Positions 1-9,128 are shown, counted from the stretch's first letter. The stretch: DNA of 64,000 nt from Pseudomonas fluorescens (GCF_900636825.1 NZ_LR134318.1:1707501-1771500), one strand, 5' to 3'. Notes: a model not told the origin generated them from the letters alone. Program-made: numbers and translations.

Positions 1-1064
1 ATCCGAGCATCCAGGTGGTCGGCACCGCAACCAATGGTAAAGAGGCGATCGATCAGGCGCTGGCGCTCAAGCCGGACGTGATCACCATGGACTACGAGAT
101 GCCGATGATGGACGGCATCACGGCGGTGCGGCACATCATGCAGCGCTGCCCGACCCCGGTGTTGATGTTCTCCTCGCTGACGCACGAAGGCGCGCGGGTA
201 ACCCTCGATGCGCTGGACGCCGGCGCCGTGGATTTTCTGCCGAAGAATTTCGAAGACATCTCGCGTAACCCTGAGAAGGTCAAGCAACTGCTGTGCGAAA
301 AAGTCCACAGCATCTCGCGCAGCAATCGTCGCTTCAGTGCCTATAGCGCACCGGCGCCTGCCGCCGCGCCAGCACCGACGCCTGCGCCGGCAGCGACGAG
401 CCACAGCAGTCACAGCAGCCCTGTTGCGGCGCGTCCGGCGCCAGCGCCAACGCCTGCCCGTGCACCCGCTGCCAGCGCTTCGTCGTCGGCACCGAAACGC
501 AAAGCCTACAAACTGGTTGCCATCGGTACGTCGACGGGCGGCCCGGTTGCCCTGCAACGTGTGCTCACGCAATTGCCGGCGAACTTCCCGGCGCCGATCG
601 TGCTGATCCAGCACATGCCGGCGGCGTTCACCAAGGCTTTTGCCGAACGTCTCGACAAGCTCTGCCGCATCAGCGTCAAGGAAGCCGAGGATGGCGACAT
701 CCTGCGTCCGGGCCTGGCGCTGCTGGCGCCGGGTGGCAAGCAAATGATGATCGATGGCCGTGGCGCGGTAAAAATCCTGCCGGGCGACGAGCGTTTGAAT
801 TACAAGCCGTGCGTGGACATCACGTTCGGTTCCGCCGCCAAGTCCTACGGCGACAAGGTTCTGGCCGTCGTGCTGACCGGCATGGGCGCCGATGGCCGCG
901 AGGGCGCGCGCCTGCTCAAGCAGGGTGGCAGCTCGATCTGGGCGCAGGACGAAGCCAGTTGCGTGATCTATGGCATGCCGATGGCCATCGTCAAAGCTGA
1001 ACTCGCCGATGCGGTGTACAGCCTGGATGACATTGGCAAGCACATTGTCGAGGCGTGTATCTGA
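1..1064 (+). CDS. cheB: Chemotaxis response regulator protein-glutamate methylesterase (5' end missing)
   Basis: CheB removes methyl groups from, and deamidates, chemoreceptor glutamyl residues to give adaptation. The window opens inside the receiver domain: the reading frame is open from base 3, and only the first beta strand and acidic pocket are missing. The phospho-acceptor Asp is in MDYEMP. An Ala/Pro/Ser-rich linker of about 55 residues joins the receiver to the esterase domain, where GTSTGGP carries the nucleophilic Ser, LIQHMP the His and GMGADG the Asp of the catalytic triad. The stop codon overlaps the motC start (TGATG), so the two genes are probably translationally coupled. The long low-complexity linker is the only unusual trait. 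Confidence 0.97.
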   Translation, partial: PSIQVVGTATNGKEAIDQALALKPDVITMDYEMPMMDGITAVRHIMQRCPTPVLMFSSLTHEGARVTLDALDAGAVDFLPKNFEDISRNPEKVKQLLCEKVHSISRSNRRFSAYSAPAPAAAPAPTPAPAATSHSSHSSPVAARPAPAPTPARAPAASASSSAPKRKAYKLVAIGTSTGGPVALQRVLTQLPANFPAPIVLIQHMPAAFTKAFAERLDKLCRISVKEAEDGDILRPGLALLAPGGKQMMIDGRGAVKILPGDERLNYKPCVDITFGSAAKSYGDKVLAVVLTGMGADGREGARLLKQGGSSIWAQDEASCVIYGMPMAIVKAELADAVYSLDDIGKHIVEACI

Positions 1065-1804
1065 TGGATGTTTTAAGCCTTATCGGGATCATCATGGCGT
1101 TCGTCGCCATCATCGGCGGCAACTACCTTGAAGGCGGTCACCTCGGTGCGCTGGCCAACGGCCCGGCGGCGTTGATCGTGCTGGGTGGCACGGTCGGTGC
1201 CGCGCTGCTGCAATCGCCGATGAGCGCGTTCAAGCGCGCCATGCAGATTCTCGCCTGGATCCTGTTTCCGCCACGCGTCGATCTGGCCGGTGGCATTGAC
1301 CGGGTCGTCAACTGGAGCCTCACTGCGCGCAAGGAAGGCTTGCTGGGGCTGGAAGGCGTGGCCGATGCCGAGCCCGACAATTACTCGCGCAAGGGCCTGC
1401 AATTGCTGGTCGATGGTGCCGAGCCGGAAGCGATTCGCAGCATTCTCGAAGTGGACTTCTACACCCAGGAAGCCCGCGACATCGAAGCCGCCAAGGTCTT
1501 CGAAAGCATGGGCGGTTACGCGCCGACCATCGGCATCATCGGTGCGGTGATGGGCCTGATTCATGTGATGGGCAACCTGGCGGATCCGACGCAACTGGGC
1601 AGCGGCATCGCCGTGGCCTTCGTCGCGACGATCTACGGCGTGGCCAGTGCCAACCTGGTGTTGCTGCCGGTGGCGGCCAAGCTGAAGTCGATCGCGTTGC
1701 GGCAGTCGCGTTATCGCGAAATGTTGCTGGAAGGAATTCTGTCGATCGCCGAAGGTGAAAACCCGCGCTCTATCGAGCTGAAGCTTCAGGGCTTCATGGA
1801 TTGA
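1064..1804 (+). CDS. motC: Flagellar motor stator protein MotC (MotA family)
   Basis: MotC is the MotA-type subunit of the second Pseudomonas stator; with MotD it conducts ions and drives flagellar rotation in the inner membrane. The 246-residue product starts MDVLSLIG and has the four membrane segments expected of the family, with the pairs at both ends flanking a cytoplasmic loop that contains the torque-generating region. The ESMGGYAPTIGIIGAVMG stretch is the conserved third membrane helix region. The ATG overlapping the cheB stop is preferred over an in-frame codon 9 bases upstream because it gives the family N-terminus. The motD gene follows after 15 bases. Confidence 0.96.
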   Translation: MDVLSLIGIIMAFVAIIGGNYLEGGHLGALANGPAALIVLGGTVGAALLQSPMSAFKRAMQILAWILFPPRVDLAGGIDRVVNWSLTARKEGLLGLEGVADAEPDNYSRKGLQLLVDGAEPEAIRSILEVDFYTQEARDIEAAKVFESMGGYAPTIGIIGAVMGLIHVMGNLADPTQLGSGIAVAFVATIYGVASANLVLLPVAAKLKSIALRQSRYREMLLEGILSIAEGENPRSIELKLQGFMD

Positions 1805-1819
1805 TGGGGGAGATGGAAT

Positions 1820-2710
1820 ATGGCTCGTCGCAGGCATCAGGAAGAACACGTTAATCACGAGCGCTGGCTCGTGTCCTACGCGGATTTCATCACCTTGCTG
1901 TTCGCGTTCTTCGTGGTGATGTACTCGATTTCGTCGATCAACGAAGGCAAGTACAAAGTCATTTCCGAAGCGCTGATCGGCGTGTTTACCGACGCTGATC
2001 GCTCGCTCAAGCCGATTCCGATTGGCGAAGAACGGCCGAAGACCGTGACCCCGGCCAAGCCGCTGGTCAAGGACGCCGAGCAGGTTGACGCCGGGATTGC
2101 CGGCGCCAGCGATCCGCTGAAAAGCATCGCCGATGACATCAGCGCCGCGTTCGGTGACTTGATCAGCTCCAATCAGATGACCGTGCGCGGCAACGAGCTC
2201 TGGGTCGAGATCGAACTCAATTCCAGCCTGTTGTTCGGCAGCGGCGACGCCATGCCGAGCGACATCGCGTTCAACATCATCGATAAGGTCGCGGCGATTC
2301 TCAAACCGTTCGACAACCCGATCCACGTTGAAGGCTTCACCGACGATCAACCGATTCGCACCGCGCAATACCCGACCAACTGGGAGCTGTCCTCGGCGCG
2401 CTCGGCGAGCATCGTGCGCATGCTGGCGATGCAGGGCGTGAATCCCGGTCGCCTGGCGTCGGTGGGTTACGGTGAATTTCAACCGGTCGCGAATAACGCC
2501 ACGGTAGAGGGTCGCGCGAAGAACCGCCGCGTGGTGCTGGTGGTGTCGCGCAATCTTGATGTGCGTCGCAGCCTTACGGGCACCGGAACCGCCAATGCGC
2601 AACCGGACGCCGCGTTGAAGCGCGCTGGCACACAAACTGCACCGACCCCGGTCAAGACGCCGGGACGCGAGAGTGCCGTCAATTCTCCGTCGCCCGCATT
2701 AACACGCTGA
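1820..2710 (+). CDS. motD: Flagellar motor stator protein MotD (MotB family)
   Basis: MotD anchors the MotC/MotD stator to peptidoglycan. The 296-residue protein has a basic N-terminus, one membrane helix containing the critical Asp (about residue 22, in SYADFITLLFAFF) that carries the ion, a periplasmic linker, and an OmpA-like peptidoglycan-binding domain with EGFTDDQPI and NWELSSARS motifs at about residues 170-235. The last 50 residues are Pro/Thr/Ala-rich and look disordered. It follows motC in the same transcription unit. Confidence 0.96.
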   Translation: MARRRHQEEHVNHERWLVSYADFITLLFAFFVVMYSISSINEGKYKVISEALIGVFTDADRSLKPIPIGEERPKTVTPAKPLVKDAEQVDAGIAGASDPLKSIADDISAAFGDLISSNQMTVRGNELWVEIELNSSLLFGSGDAMPSDIAFNIIDKVAAILKPFDNPIHVEGFTDDQPIRTAQYPTNWELSSARSASIVRMLAMQGVNPGRLASVGYGEFQPVANNATVEGRAKNRRVVLVVSRNLDVRRSLTGTGTANAQPDAALKRAGTQTAPTPVKTPGRESAVNSPSPALTR

Positions 2711-2753
2711 ACCATGTCTCGGTCGAGCATCTTGGCCGAGAGGAACGAACTGA

Positions 2754-3542
2754 ATGAGAGTCTGGGCAGTCGCCAATCAAAAGGGTGGTGTCGGTAAAAC
2801 CACATCTTCTATCGCTTTAGCCGGATTGCTGGCGGAGGCGGGCAAGCGCGTGGTCGTAGTCGACCTCGACCCGCACGGCTCGATGACCAGCTACTTCGGT
2901 TACGATCCCGACAGCCTCGAGCACAGCAACTACGACCTGTTTCTGCACAAGGGCAGCGTGCCGCAGGGCCTGCCGGGGCAGTTGCTGTTGTCGACCAGCG
3001 ACGAACGCATCTCCTTGCTGCCATCGAGCACCGCGCTGGCGACCCTCGAGCGTCAGTCGCCGGGGCAAAGTGGCTTGGGTCTGGTGATCGCCAAGAGTCT
3101 GGCGCAACTGTGGCAGGATTTCGATTACGCCATCATCGACAGCCCGCCGTTGCTCGGCGTGCTGATGGTCAACGCCCTCGCCGCGAGCCAGCAATTGGTG
3201 ATCCCGGTACAGACTGAGCACTTGGCCGTCAAAGGCCTGGAGCGCATGGTCAACACCCTGGCGATGATCAATCGCTCGCGTAAACAGGCGCTGCCGTTCA
3301 GCATCGTGCCGACCCTGTTCGACCGTCGCACGCAGGCTTCGATGCATACCTTGCGCGTGCTGCGCGACAAATTTCCCGACGAGATCTGGCAGGGTTATAT
3401 CCCGGTCGATACCCGTCTGCGCGACGCCAGCCGTGCCGGCGTCACGCCTTCGCAATTCGACGGCAAAAGCCGTGGCGTGCTGGCCTACCGCGCATTGCTC
3501 AAGCATCTGCTTGCGCAGCAACTTGTTCCGCAGGTGGCCTGA
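2754..3542 (+). CDS. ParA/MinD-family ATPase of the chemotaxis operon (ParC-like)
   Basis: This is a 262-residue ParA-type ATPase with a deviant Walker A motif, KGGVGKTT at residues 10-17, with both signature lysines, and DLDPHGS as the A' motif. In Vibrio and Pseudomonas the orthologous ParC positions the chemoreceptor arrays at the cell pole and works with the CheW-domain protein ParP. Its position between motD and a CheW-domain gene matches that system, so array partitioning is inferred rather than chromosome or plasmid segregation. No parB-like gene is nearby. Gene names vary (parC, soj-like), so no symbol is given. Confidence 0.9.
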   Translation: MRVWAVANQKGGVGKTTSSIALAGLLAEAGKRVVVVDLDPHGSMTSYFGYDPDSLEHSNYDLFLHKGSVPQGLPGQLLLSTSDERISLLPSSTALATLERQSPGQSGLGLVIAKSLAQLWQDFDYAIIDSPPLLGVLMVNALAASQQLVIPVQTEHLAVKGLERMVNTLAMINRSRKQALPFSIVPTLFDRRTQASMHTLRVLRDKFPDEIWQGYIPVDTRLRDASRAGVTPSQFDGKSRGVLAYRALLKHLLAQQLVPQVA

Positions 3543-3556
3543 ATGACGTCGTCTCA

Positions 3557-3647
3557 TGTAGGAGCTGCCGCAGGCTGCGATCTTTTGATCTGGCCTGTCA
3601 GTGTTCCTGAAAAGATCAAAAGATCGCAGCCTGCGGCAGCTCCTACA
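3557..3647. repeat. REP pair, 'GTAGGAGCTGCCG' family (copy A1)
   Basis: Two perfect 34-base inverted arms (3557-3590 and 3614-3647) with a 23-base loop, starting TGTAGGAGCTGCCGCAGG. The element sits inside the chemotaxis operon, between the ParA-like gene and the CheW-domain gene. Its downstream edge contributes the first base of the AGGGG that serves as ribosome-binding site of the next gene. Confidence 0.9.
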
Positions 3648-3658
3648 GGGGACTGCGT

Positions 3659-4579
3659 ATGAACCGGCCCTTAAAGTTGACGTCGAAGCCGCAGTTGGCT
3701 TTGCAGTCGTACCTGGACAGTTTGCTGCAGGAAATTCCTGACGCGTTGCCGACGCCAGTCGAGGTTGTCGAAGAAAGCGCCGAGGCCATGGACGAGTTCC
3801 AGGCCGCTGTGCTGGAAGAGCAGGCTCGCGATGCGCAGAAATCCGCCGGCCCGGTCGCCGCGCCCGCTGCTGCTCTCGTGGCCAAAGCACCGGTCGCGCT
3901 GATCGACGAACCGCGCGCGCCGCTGTCGACGCTGGCCCCGCTGCTGCAAACGCAATTATTGACCGTGCCGGAAGCAGAACCAGAACCGGAATCCGCGCCG
4001 CCAGTGGCGGAGCCGCAGGCCCTGGTTCCGCCGCTGGTCGAAGTGCATCTGCCACCGAACAACCCGCCGCCACCGTTGGAAACCGATGGCCGTCCGGCTT
4101 GGGCCGCCGATGCGTTCGAATGCCTGCTGTTCGACGTTGCCGGGTTGACCCTGGCGGTGCCGCTGGTGTGCCTGGGCTCGATCTATTCGCTGGCCGGTCA
4201 TGAGCTGACACCGCTGTTCGGTCAGCCGGAATGGTTTCTTGGCATTCTGCCGAGCCAGGCTGGCAACCTGAAAGTTCTGGACACCGCACGCTGGGTCATG
4301 CCGGATCGCTATCGCGATGACTTCCGTCAGGGCCTGCAATACGTGATTTCGGTGCAGGGTTACGAATGGGGCCTGGCCGTGCATCAGGTCAGCCGTTCGT
4401 TGCGTCTGGACCCGAATGAAATCAAATGGAGAAGTCACCGAGGTCAGCGGCCATGGCTCGCCGGCACGGTGATTGAACACATGTGCGCCTTGCTCGATGT
4501 CGCCGCACTGGCCGAGTTGATCGCCAGCGGCGGGGCGAAGCACATGTCCGGCAGTAAGCCGAGCCACAAACCGACTTAA
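3659..4579 (+). CDS. CheW-domain protein with long N-terminal extension (ParP-like)
   Basis: The 306-residue protein has an unusual layout: about 145 N-terminal residues rich in Pro, Ala and Glu, with no recognisable fold, followed by one CheW-like domain from FECLLFDVAGLTLAVPL onward. This is the arrangement of ParP, which links the ParA-like ATPase to CheA and keeps the receptor array at the pole. The function is inferred from the family and from its place between the ParA-like gene and cheW. The start ATG has AGGGG eight bases upstream, at the edge of a REP element. Confidence 0.88.
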   Translation: MNRPLKLTSKPQLALQSYLDSLLQEIPDALPTPVEVVEESAEAMDEFQAAVLEEQARDAQKSAGPVAAPAAALVAKAPVALIDEPRAPLSTLAPLLQTQLLTVPEAEPEPESAPPVAEPQALVPPLVEVHLPPNNPPPPLETDGRPAWAADAFECLLFDVAGLTLAVPLVCLGSIYSLAGHELTPLFGQPEWFLGILPSQAGNLKVLDTARWVMPDRYRDDFRQGLQYVISVQGYEWGLAVHQVSRSLRLDPNEIKWRSHRGQRPWLAGTVIEHMCALLDVAALAELIASGGAKHMSGSKPSHKPT

Positions 4580-4663
4580 CACTGACATAACAGACAAGCA
4601 CCGGCATTCGCATGGCGGGGCACAGAACTACACCGCGAGTGCGGTACTTCGAGGGGCTAGGGT

Positions 4664-5149
4664 ATGAACGACAAGGCGACGGCGGCAAAGGGTTCTGAAG
4701 ATCCGATCCTGCAATGGGTGACCTTCAAGCTGGACAACGAAACCTACGGCATCAACGTGATGCGCGTGCAGGAAGTGCTGCGCTACACCGAGATCGCTCC
4801 AGTGCCAGGCGCACCGAGCTACGTGCTGGGCATCATCAACCTGCGCGGTAACGTGGTTACCGTGATCGACACCCGTCAGCGCTTCGGCCTGAACAGCGGC
4901 GAGATCAGCGACAACACCCGTATCGTCATCATCGAAGCCGACAAGCAAGTGGTCGGGATCATGGTCGACAGCGTGGCTGAAGTGGTTTACCTGCGTCAGT
5001 CGGAAATCGAAACTGCACCGAACGTCGGTAACGAAGAGTCGGCCAAGTTCATCCAGGGCGTGTGCAACAAGAACAACGAGTTGCTGATCCTGGTCGAGCT
5101 GGACAAGATGATGAGCGAAGAAGAATGGTCGGAACTGGAGAGCATCTGA
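4664..5149 (+). CDS. cheW: Chemotaxis coupling protein CheW
   Basis: CheW bridges chemoreceptors and the CheA kinase in polar arrays. The 161-residue product is a single CheW domain: ILQWVTFKLDNETYGI begins the first barrel, and GIINLRGNVVTVIDTRQRFG is the diagnostic central motif. It is the second-last gene of the operon, 84 bases after the ParP-like gene, with a GAGGGGCTAGGGT ribosome-binding region just before the ATG. Confidence 0.97.
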   Translation: MNDKATAAKGSEDPILQWVTFKLDNETYGINVMRVQEVLRYTEIAPVPGAPSYVLGIINLRGNVVTVIDTRQRFGLNSGEISDNTRIVIIEADKQVVGIMVDSVAEVVYLRQSEIETAPNVGNEESAKFIQGVCNKNNELLILVELDKMMSEEEWSELESI

Positions 5150-5150
5150 T

Positions 5151-5546
5151 TTGATTCTCGAGGTTGCGGTAATTGTCCTGTTCCTATTTTGGGCAGGCAC
5201 GCTGGCGATGTTTGTGTCTTACATCAAGGCGCAAAAAGTCATTGCTGCGCAACAGGCCCAGGGCGATGCGCTGCGCGATCAGCGCATCAAAGACCTGGCC
5301 AAGCGCGTCGACGATTACCAGAACGGTAACGTGCGCATGGGCGAAGCCCTGCATGAATTACGTGCGGTGGTGGGCCCGTTGCCGGACAAGATCGTTGCGC
5401 TGGAACAACGCGACCCGTCGAGCCTGTCATTCGCCCAAGCGGCGAAACTGGTAGGCATGGGCGCCAGCGTCGATGAACTGACTCAGTCATGCGGGTTGAC
5501 CCAGGCTGAAGCGGAGTTGATGCGCAAGTTGCATAAGAGCAGCTAG
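5151..5546 (+). CDS. DUF2802 family membrane-anchored protein
   Basis: The gene begins with TTG one base after the cheW stop codon and encodes 131 residues. The N-terminus is a single membrane helix (about residues 3-24), followed by a charged helical region and a C-terminal segment (ASVDELTQSCGLTQAEAELM) that resembles a small helix-turn-helix bundle. In Pseudomonas this family closes the cheA-cheW operon. Its molecular role is not known; a part in polar array or flagellar assembly is only suggested by position. Confidence 0.85.
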   Translation: MILEVAVIVLFLFWAGTLAMFVSYIKAQKVIAAQQAQGDALRDQRIKDLAKRVDDYQNGNVRMGEALHELRAVVGPLPDKIVALEQRDPSSLSFAQAAKLVGMGASVDELTQSCGLTQAEAELMRKLHKSS

Positions 5547-5566
5547 TAGCTTCAAGCTTTAAGCAG

Positions 5567-5640
5567 GATCAAAAGATCGCAGCCTGCGGCAGCTCCTACA
5601 TGAAATCCGTGTAGGAGCTGCCGAAGGCTGCGATCTTTTG
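5567..5640. repeat. REP pair, 'GTAGGAGCTGCCG' family (copy A2)
   Basis: Two inverted arms (5567-5600 and 5610-5640) with one mismatch, in tail-to-tail order and a 9-base loop. It lies between the convergent DUF2802 and FlhB-like genes and may act as a transcription barrier for both. A short AGCTTCAAGCTTTAAGC stretch just before it resembles the separate 'AAGCTGCAAGC' repeat family. Confidence 0.88.
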
Positions 5641-5650
5641 CTTTTGGGGT

Positions 5651-5980
5651 TTAATAATCATCGCCGCGATCGGTGATGTCCTTCTCGATCATCGGCGCAT
5701 CCGGGTCGTGTCCCTCGGGGAATTTGCCTTTCAGGTTCCACGCAAACGCGATGATCTCGGCGATGGTGCGATAGAGCTCTTCGGGAATGCTGTCGCCCAA
5801 TTCCATCCGCGCCAACAAGCGCACCAGTTCGGCGTTTTCGTAGATCGGCACTTCGCAATCGCGGGCGATGCGCAGGATTTCTTCGGCCAGTTCGTCGTCG
5901 CCCTTGGCGGTGAGGGTCGGGGCGTGGTTGCCGTCGTATTTGAGGGCGATGGCCTGGCGTGGGGCAGTGGAATCGTTCAT
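5651..5980 (-). CDS. Free-standing FlhB/YscU C-terminal cytoplasmic domain protein (FlhX/YlqH-like)
   Basis: This 109-residue protein aligns with the cytoplasmic C-terminal domain of the export-gate protein FlhB: IALKYDG, ...LAEEILRIARDCEVPIYENAELVRLL... and SIPEELYRTIAEIIAFAW are the conserved blocks. It has no membrane helices. Its start falls where FlhB self-cleaves, and the catalytic NPTH motif is not present (APRQ occupies the place), so it looks like a pre-cleaved fragment. It overlaps the upstream FliK-like gene by four bases, reproducing the ylqG-ylqH arrangement of Bacillus. Its role is unproven; modulation of flagellar export is inferred. Confidence 0.85.
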   Translation of the reverse strand: MNDSTAPRQAIALKYDGNHAPTLTAKGDDELAEEILRIARDCEVPIYENAELVRLLARMELGDSIPEELYRTIAEIIAFAWNLKGKFPEGHDPDAPMIEKDITDRGDDY

Positions 5981-7551
5981 GCGGTTTCGTCGACCCAGCG
6001 GTGTTCCAGACGGGTTTGATTGCCTTGCGGTGGCGTGCCGTGGTGGCAGTCGATATCGCCGACGTTGAGCCCGCGATCGAGCAGGCGCTGACGCAGGGCG
6101 AACAGGTTGTTTTCGATCAGATCGGCGGTGTACGGCCGTTCGGCCCAGAGTTGGCTCGACAGGCTGCCGGCAATCAACTGCGCCTGAATCTGCAGCGGCC
6201 CGAGCGGTTCCATGTCAAACGCCAGATCGACGCGCCACAGCTGTTGTTTGGGCTCACGCTCGCTGCGGCGTTCGTGGGGTTGCGAGTCTCGCTCCGGGGC
6301 CTCTTCACGCTGGAGCTTGACCTGCAACGGCACGATGTCTTGCAGGTTGCGCATCGGAATTTCCAATTGCCAGGTGCTGAGCAAACGGCCGTCGTCGGTC
6401 ACACCCGTTTGTTCCAGGCTGGATAATTGATGGCTCTGCAGGCGCGACACCGCAGCGGCGGCTAGACGCAGCAACTGCTCAAGATCGCCTTCGCCGTCCA
6501 TGCTTTGCAGCAAGCGCTCGGGCAGGGGGAAGCTGCTCGGCACGGGCTTGGCACTGACTTGACCGAGCGTGCCAAGGGCATTGCGCACGAAACTTGGCAA
6601 GGCCTGCGCGAGAGTATTGGCGGCGATGATTGCGTTGAAACTGCTGCTGTTCGGCAAACCCGGAGTCAATTGTGCGATCAGCTTGAGCAGATCGGCTTTC
6701 ATGTCCGGCGCCAGTGTCGGATTTTGCCCGCCGAGCAGTTTGGCTTCGAGGAACGCGCCGCTGTTGGCCAAGGCCAGCGCTACACCTTTGGCGGTGCTCA
6801 ATTGCTGCACGTCGGGCAGGCTGGCGAGTAATTTGTCGACCACTGCGCGCAGGTCTGCTGACGTTTGATCAGTGTCGGCCGGCAGATTTTGCAAGGCACT
6901 CAACAACCCCGTCAGCGACGCCTGGCGACTCTGCTGGCCGAGCAGTTGCTGACTGACCGCCAGCTGCTCCTGGCGGCTGCTCAATGGCAGGAATTTCAGG
7001 GTTTGCGCATCTTCCACCAAGGCGGACAGCAGGGTGCCGATACGCAGCGGTTGCGGGCTGTCGATGGTCAGCGTGCTGCCGCTCTGGGCGGTATTGAGCA
7101 AACTGACCAGAGAACGAAATACCGTCGCTTGCCCCGGCGTCTGTGGCAAGACCTGTGAGGTCAATACTTTGCCCTGCAGCAACGTGCCGACTGGCAACTG
7201 CGCAGTGTCGATACGGGTGAGGGCGGCGACGCTACCGGCGATGGCCTGTTGCACGGTAATCGCCAGGTTGCCGGCCGACGGCTGAGTGATCGCCACGCTG
7301 GTGCCTTGCGCCAGCGGCAGATTGCTGGTGGCCTGCACGGTGGTCTGGCGACCGCTGTCGAGGGTCACTTTGAGCAACAATTCAAACGTCTGATCCGCCT
7401 GCTTGAGCGACAACACCTCAGCCTTGGCGCTTTGCCCGGCGCCGATCAAGCCTTCGACCGGCGTCATCAGCTTGAGCAGCTCACCGACTTGCGGGCGAAC
7501 AGTCGGCGCCGGGGTGGGCGGAATCGGGAGGATGTTCATTTCGCCTGTCAT
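5977..7551 (-). CDS. FliK-like flagellar hook-length control domain protein
   Basis: The 524-residue product is a second, FliK-like protein outside the main flagellar cluster. It is Leu/Gln/Ala-rich, with a Pro-rich N-terminus (ILPIPPTPAPTVRPQ) and a C-terminal Flg_hook-type domain of about 85 residues containing WRVDLAFDMEPLGPLQIQAQ. True FliK measures hook length and switches FlhB specificity; here the partner would be the FlhB-domain protein encoded just downstream with a four-base overlap. MTGEMNIL is taken as the start; MNIL at 7539 is also possible, and a longer in-frame extension to 7596 has no family support. The function is inferred. Confidence 0.8.
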   Translation of the reverse strand: MTGEMNILPIPPTPAPTVRPQVGELLKLMTPVEGLIGAGQSAKAEVLSLKQADQTFELLLKVTLDSGRQTTVQATSNLPLAQGTSVAITQPSAGNLAITVQQAIAGSVAALTRIDTAQLPVGTLLQGKVLTSQVLPQTPGQATVFRSLVSLLNTAQSGSTLTIDSPQPLRIGTLLSALVEDAQTLKFLPLSSRQEQLAVSQQLLGQQSRQASLTGLLSALQNLPADTDQTSADLRAVVDKLLASLPDVQQLSTAKGVALALANSGAFLEAKLLGGQNPTLAPDMKADLLKLIAQLTPGLPNSSSFNAIIAANTLAQALPSFVRNALGTLGQVSAKPVPSSFPLPERLLQSMDGEGDLEQLLRLAAAAVSRLQSHQLSSLEQTGVTDDGRLLSTWQLEIPMRNLQDIVPLQVKLQREEAPERDSQPHERRSEREPKQQLWRVDLAFDMEPLGPLQIQAQLIAGSLSSQLWAERPYTADLIENNLFALRQRLLDRGLNVGDIDCHHGTPPQGNQTRLEHRWVDETA

Positions 7552-7749
7552 ACGCGGACACAACCTGAGGAAAATGCACTCTTGGGAGTAAGGCACGGCA
7601 TGTATAATGCCGCCCGTCTTGCGCTTTGTTCAAAAAAACCTAGCAATTGTTTGACGCAGCTCTCTGGATCGAGCCGTCAATGCATTTATGCTGCATCTCT
7701 TTAACGGCCGCGCCAGAGCCGACTTGAACCGTATAAGGCCCGTGATCCC

Positions 7750-8385
7750 TTGACCAGTCCTGTCCTGCAAACCGTTGCCCTCGCGTGTGAACGTGATCTC
7801 AGGCTGCTTTTCGAACATCTCGAACTGCGTCTGGTCAGCGGCGATATGGTGCAGATCAGCGGCCCCAACGGTAGCGGCAAAACCAGTTTACTGCGCCTGC
7901 TCGCCGGGCTGATGCAGCCGACCGACGGCCAGGTCCTGCTCAACGGTCAACCGTTGGCCGCACAGCGCAGCGAACTGGCGCGCAACCTCCTGTGGATCGG
8001 CCATGCTGCCGGGATCAAGGAGTTGCTGACCCCGGAAGAAAACCTGTCGTGGCTTTGCGCCTTGCATCATCCCGCCGAACGCGACGCGATTTGGCAAGCA
8101 CTGGCAGCGGTAGGATTGCGCGGCTTCGAAGATGTTCCCTGCCACAGTCTTTCCGCCGGCCAACAACGCCGGGTGGCGCTGGCGCGTCTGTATCTCGACA
8201 GCCCGCCATTGTGGATTCTCGACGAACCGTTCACCGCTCTCGACAAGCAGGGCGTTGCGCAACTTGAAGAACATCTCGCGGGGCACTGCGAGCGCGGCGG
8301 TCTGGTGGTGCTGACCACGCACCACACTCTGAGCCGGATGCCGGCCGGTTATCGCGACATCGATCTGGGGAATTGGGCCGTATGA
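7750..8385 (+). CDS. ccmA: Heme exporter ATP-binding protein CcmA
   Basis: CcmA is the ATPase of the CcmABCD complex that releases holo-CcmE for cytochrome c maturation. The 211-residue protein has a Walker A motif (GPNGSGKT, residues 38-45), an ABC signature ([14 protein letters not shown]) and Walker B (LWILDEPF). It starts with TTG; the nearby GTG at 7742 is out of frame and runs directly into a stop. It overlaps ccmB by four bases (ATGA). A TATAAT-like hexamer about 150 bases upstream, in the gap from the divergent FliK-like gene, may be part of the operon promoter but lacks a good -35. Confidence 0.96.
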   Translation: MTSPVLQTVALACERDLRLLFEHLELRLVSGDMVQISGPNGSGKTSLLRLLAGLMQPTDGQVLLNGQPLAAQRSELARNLLWIGHAAGIKELLTPEENLSWLCALHHPAERDAIWQALAAVGLRGFEDVPCHSLSAGQQRRVALARLYLDSPPLWILDEPFTALDKQGVAQLEEHLAGHCERGGLVVLTTHHTLSRMPAGYRDIDLGNWAV

Positions 8386-9050
8386 GTGTCTTCGGCCTGC
8401 TGCTTGCCCGTGAATCGCGACTGCTGTTTCGCCGTCCGGCGGAACTGGCCAATCCGCTGATTTTCTTCGCTATCGTCATCGCGTTGTTCCCGCTGGCCGT
8501 CGGCCCGGAAACTCAAGTCTTGCAAAACCTGTCCCCCGGGTTAGTCTGGGTGGCGGCGCTGTTGTCGGTCCTGCTTTCGCTGGATGGACTGTTCCGCAGT
8601 GACTTCGAAGACGGCTCGCTGGAGCAGTGGGTCCTTTCGCCGCACCCGCTGCCACTTCTGGTCCTGGCCAAAGTGCTGGCACACTGGCTTTTTTCCGGGC
8701 TGGCGCTGGTTTTGCTTTCGCCCTTGCTGGCGTTGATGCTCGGCTTGCCTGTCGCGTGTCTGCCGGTTTTGCTGTTTTCGTTACTGCTGGGAACGCCGGT
8801 ACTGAGCTTGCTCGGTGCGGTGGGCGCGGCGCTGACGGTCGGTTTGAAACGTGGCGGCCTGTTGCTGGCGCTGCTGATCCTGCCGTTATACATCCCGGTA
8901 TTGATCCTCGGCAGTGGCGCCTTGCAGGCCGCCTTGCAAGGCATGCCGGCGACCGGGTATCTGCTGTGGCTTGGTAGCCTGACCGCCCTGGCGATCACCC
9001 TGACACCCTTTGCAATAGCGGCTGGCCTGAAGATCAGCGTCGGCGAATAA
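8382..9050 (+). CDS. ccmB: Heme exporter membrane protein CcmB
   Basis: CcmB is the six-helix permease partner of CcmA. The 222-residue protein is almost entirely hydrophobic, with the family N-terminus ([26 protein letters not shown]) and a conserved [13 protein letters not shown] loop. The ATG overlapping the ccmA stop is chosen; an upstream in-frame extension of three residues is not needed. A 78-base gap follows before ccmC, the only sizeable gap in the ccm operon. Confidence 0.95.
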   Translation: MSVFGLLLARESRLLFRRPAELANPLIFFAIVIALFPLAVGPETQVLQNLSPGLVWVAALLSVLLSLDGLFRSDFEDGSLEQWVLSPHPLPLLVLAKVLAHWLFSGLALVLLSPLLALMLGLPVACLPVLLFSLLLGTPVLSLLGAVGAALTVGLKRGGLLLALLILPLYIPVLILGSGALQAALQGMPATGYLLWLGSLTALAITLTPFAIAAGLKISVGE

Positions 9051-9128
9051 TGAGGTCTGGTTAAATTTTAATCAGCAAAGACCCTGAGACTGCTCACATC
9101 GATGAGCGGCATCCGTGATGGAAACAGT

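Noticed and set aside
1073..2635. Long reverse-strand open frame of 520 codons
   Set aside because: It is antisense to motC-motD, with His/Arg/Asp-rich composition typical of GC-rich shadows; the forward genes are certain.
2754..3542. Chromosome- or plasmid-partition ParA
   Set aside because: No parB or parS nearby; its position in the che operon fits the chemotaxis-array ParA-like ATPase.
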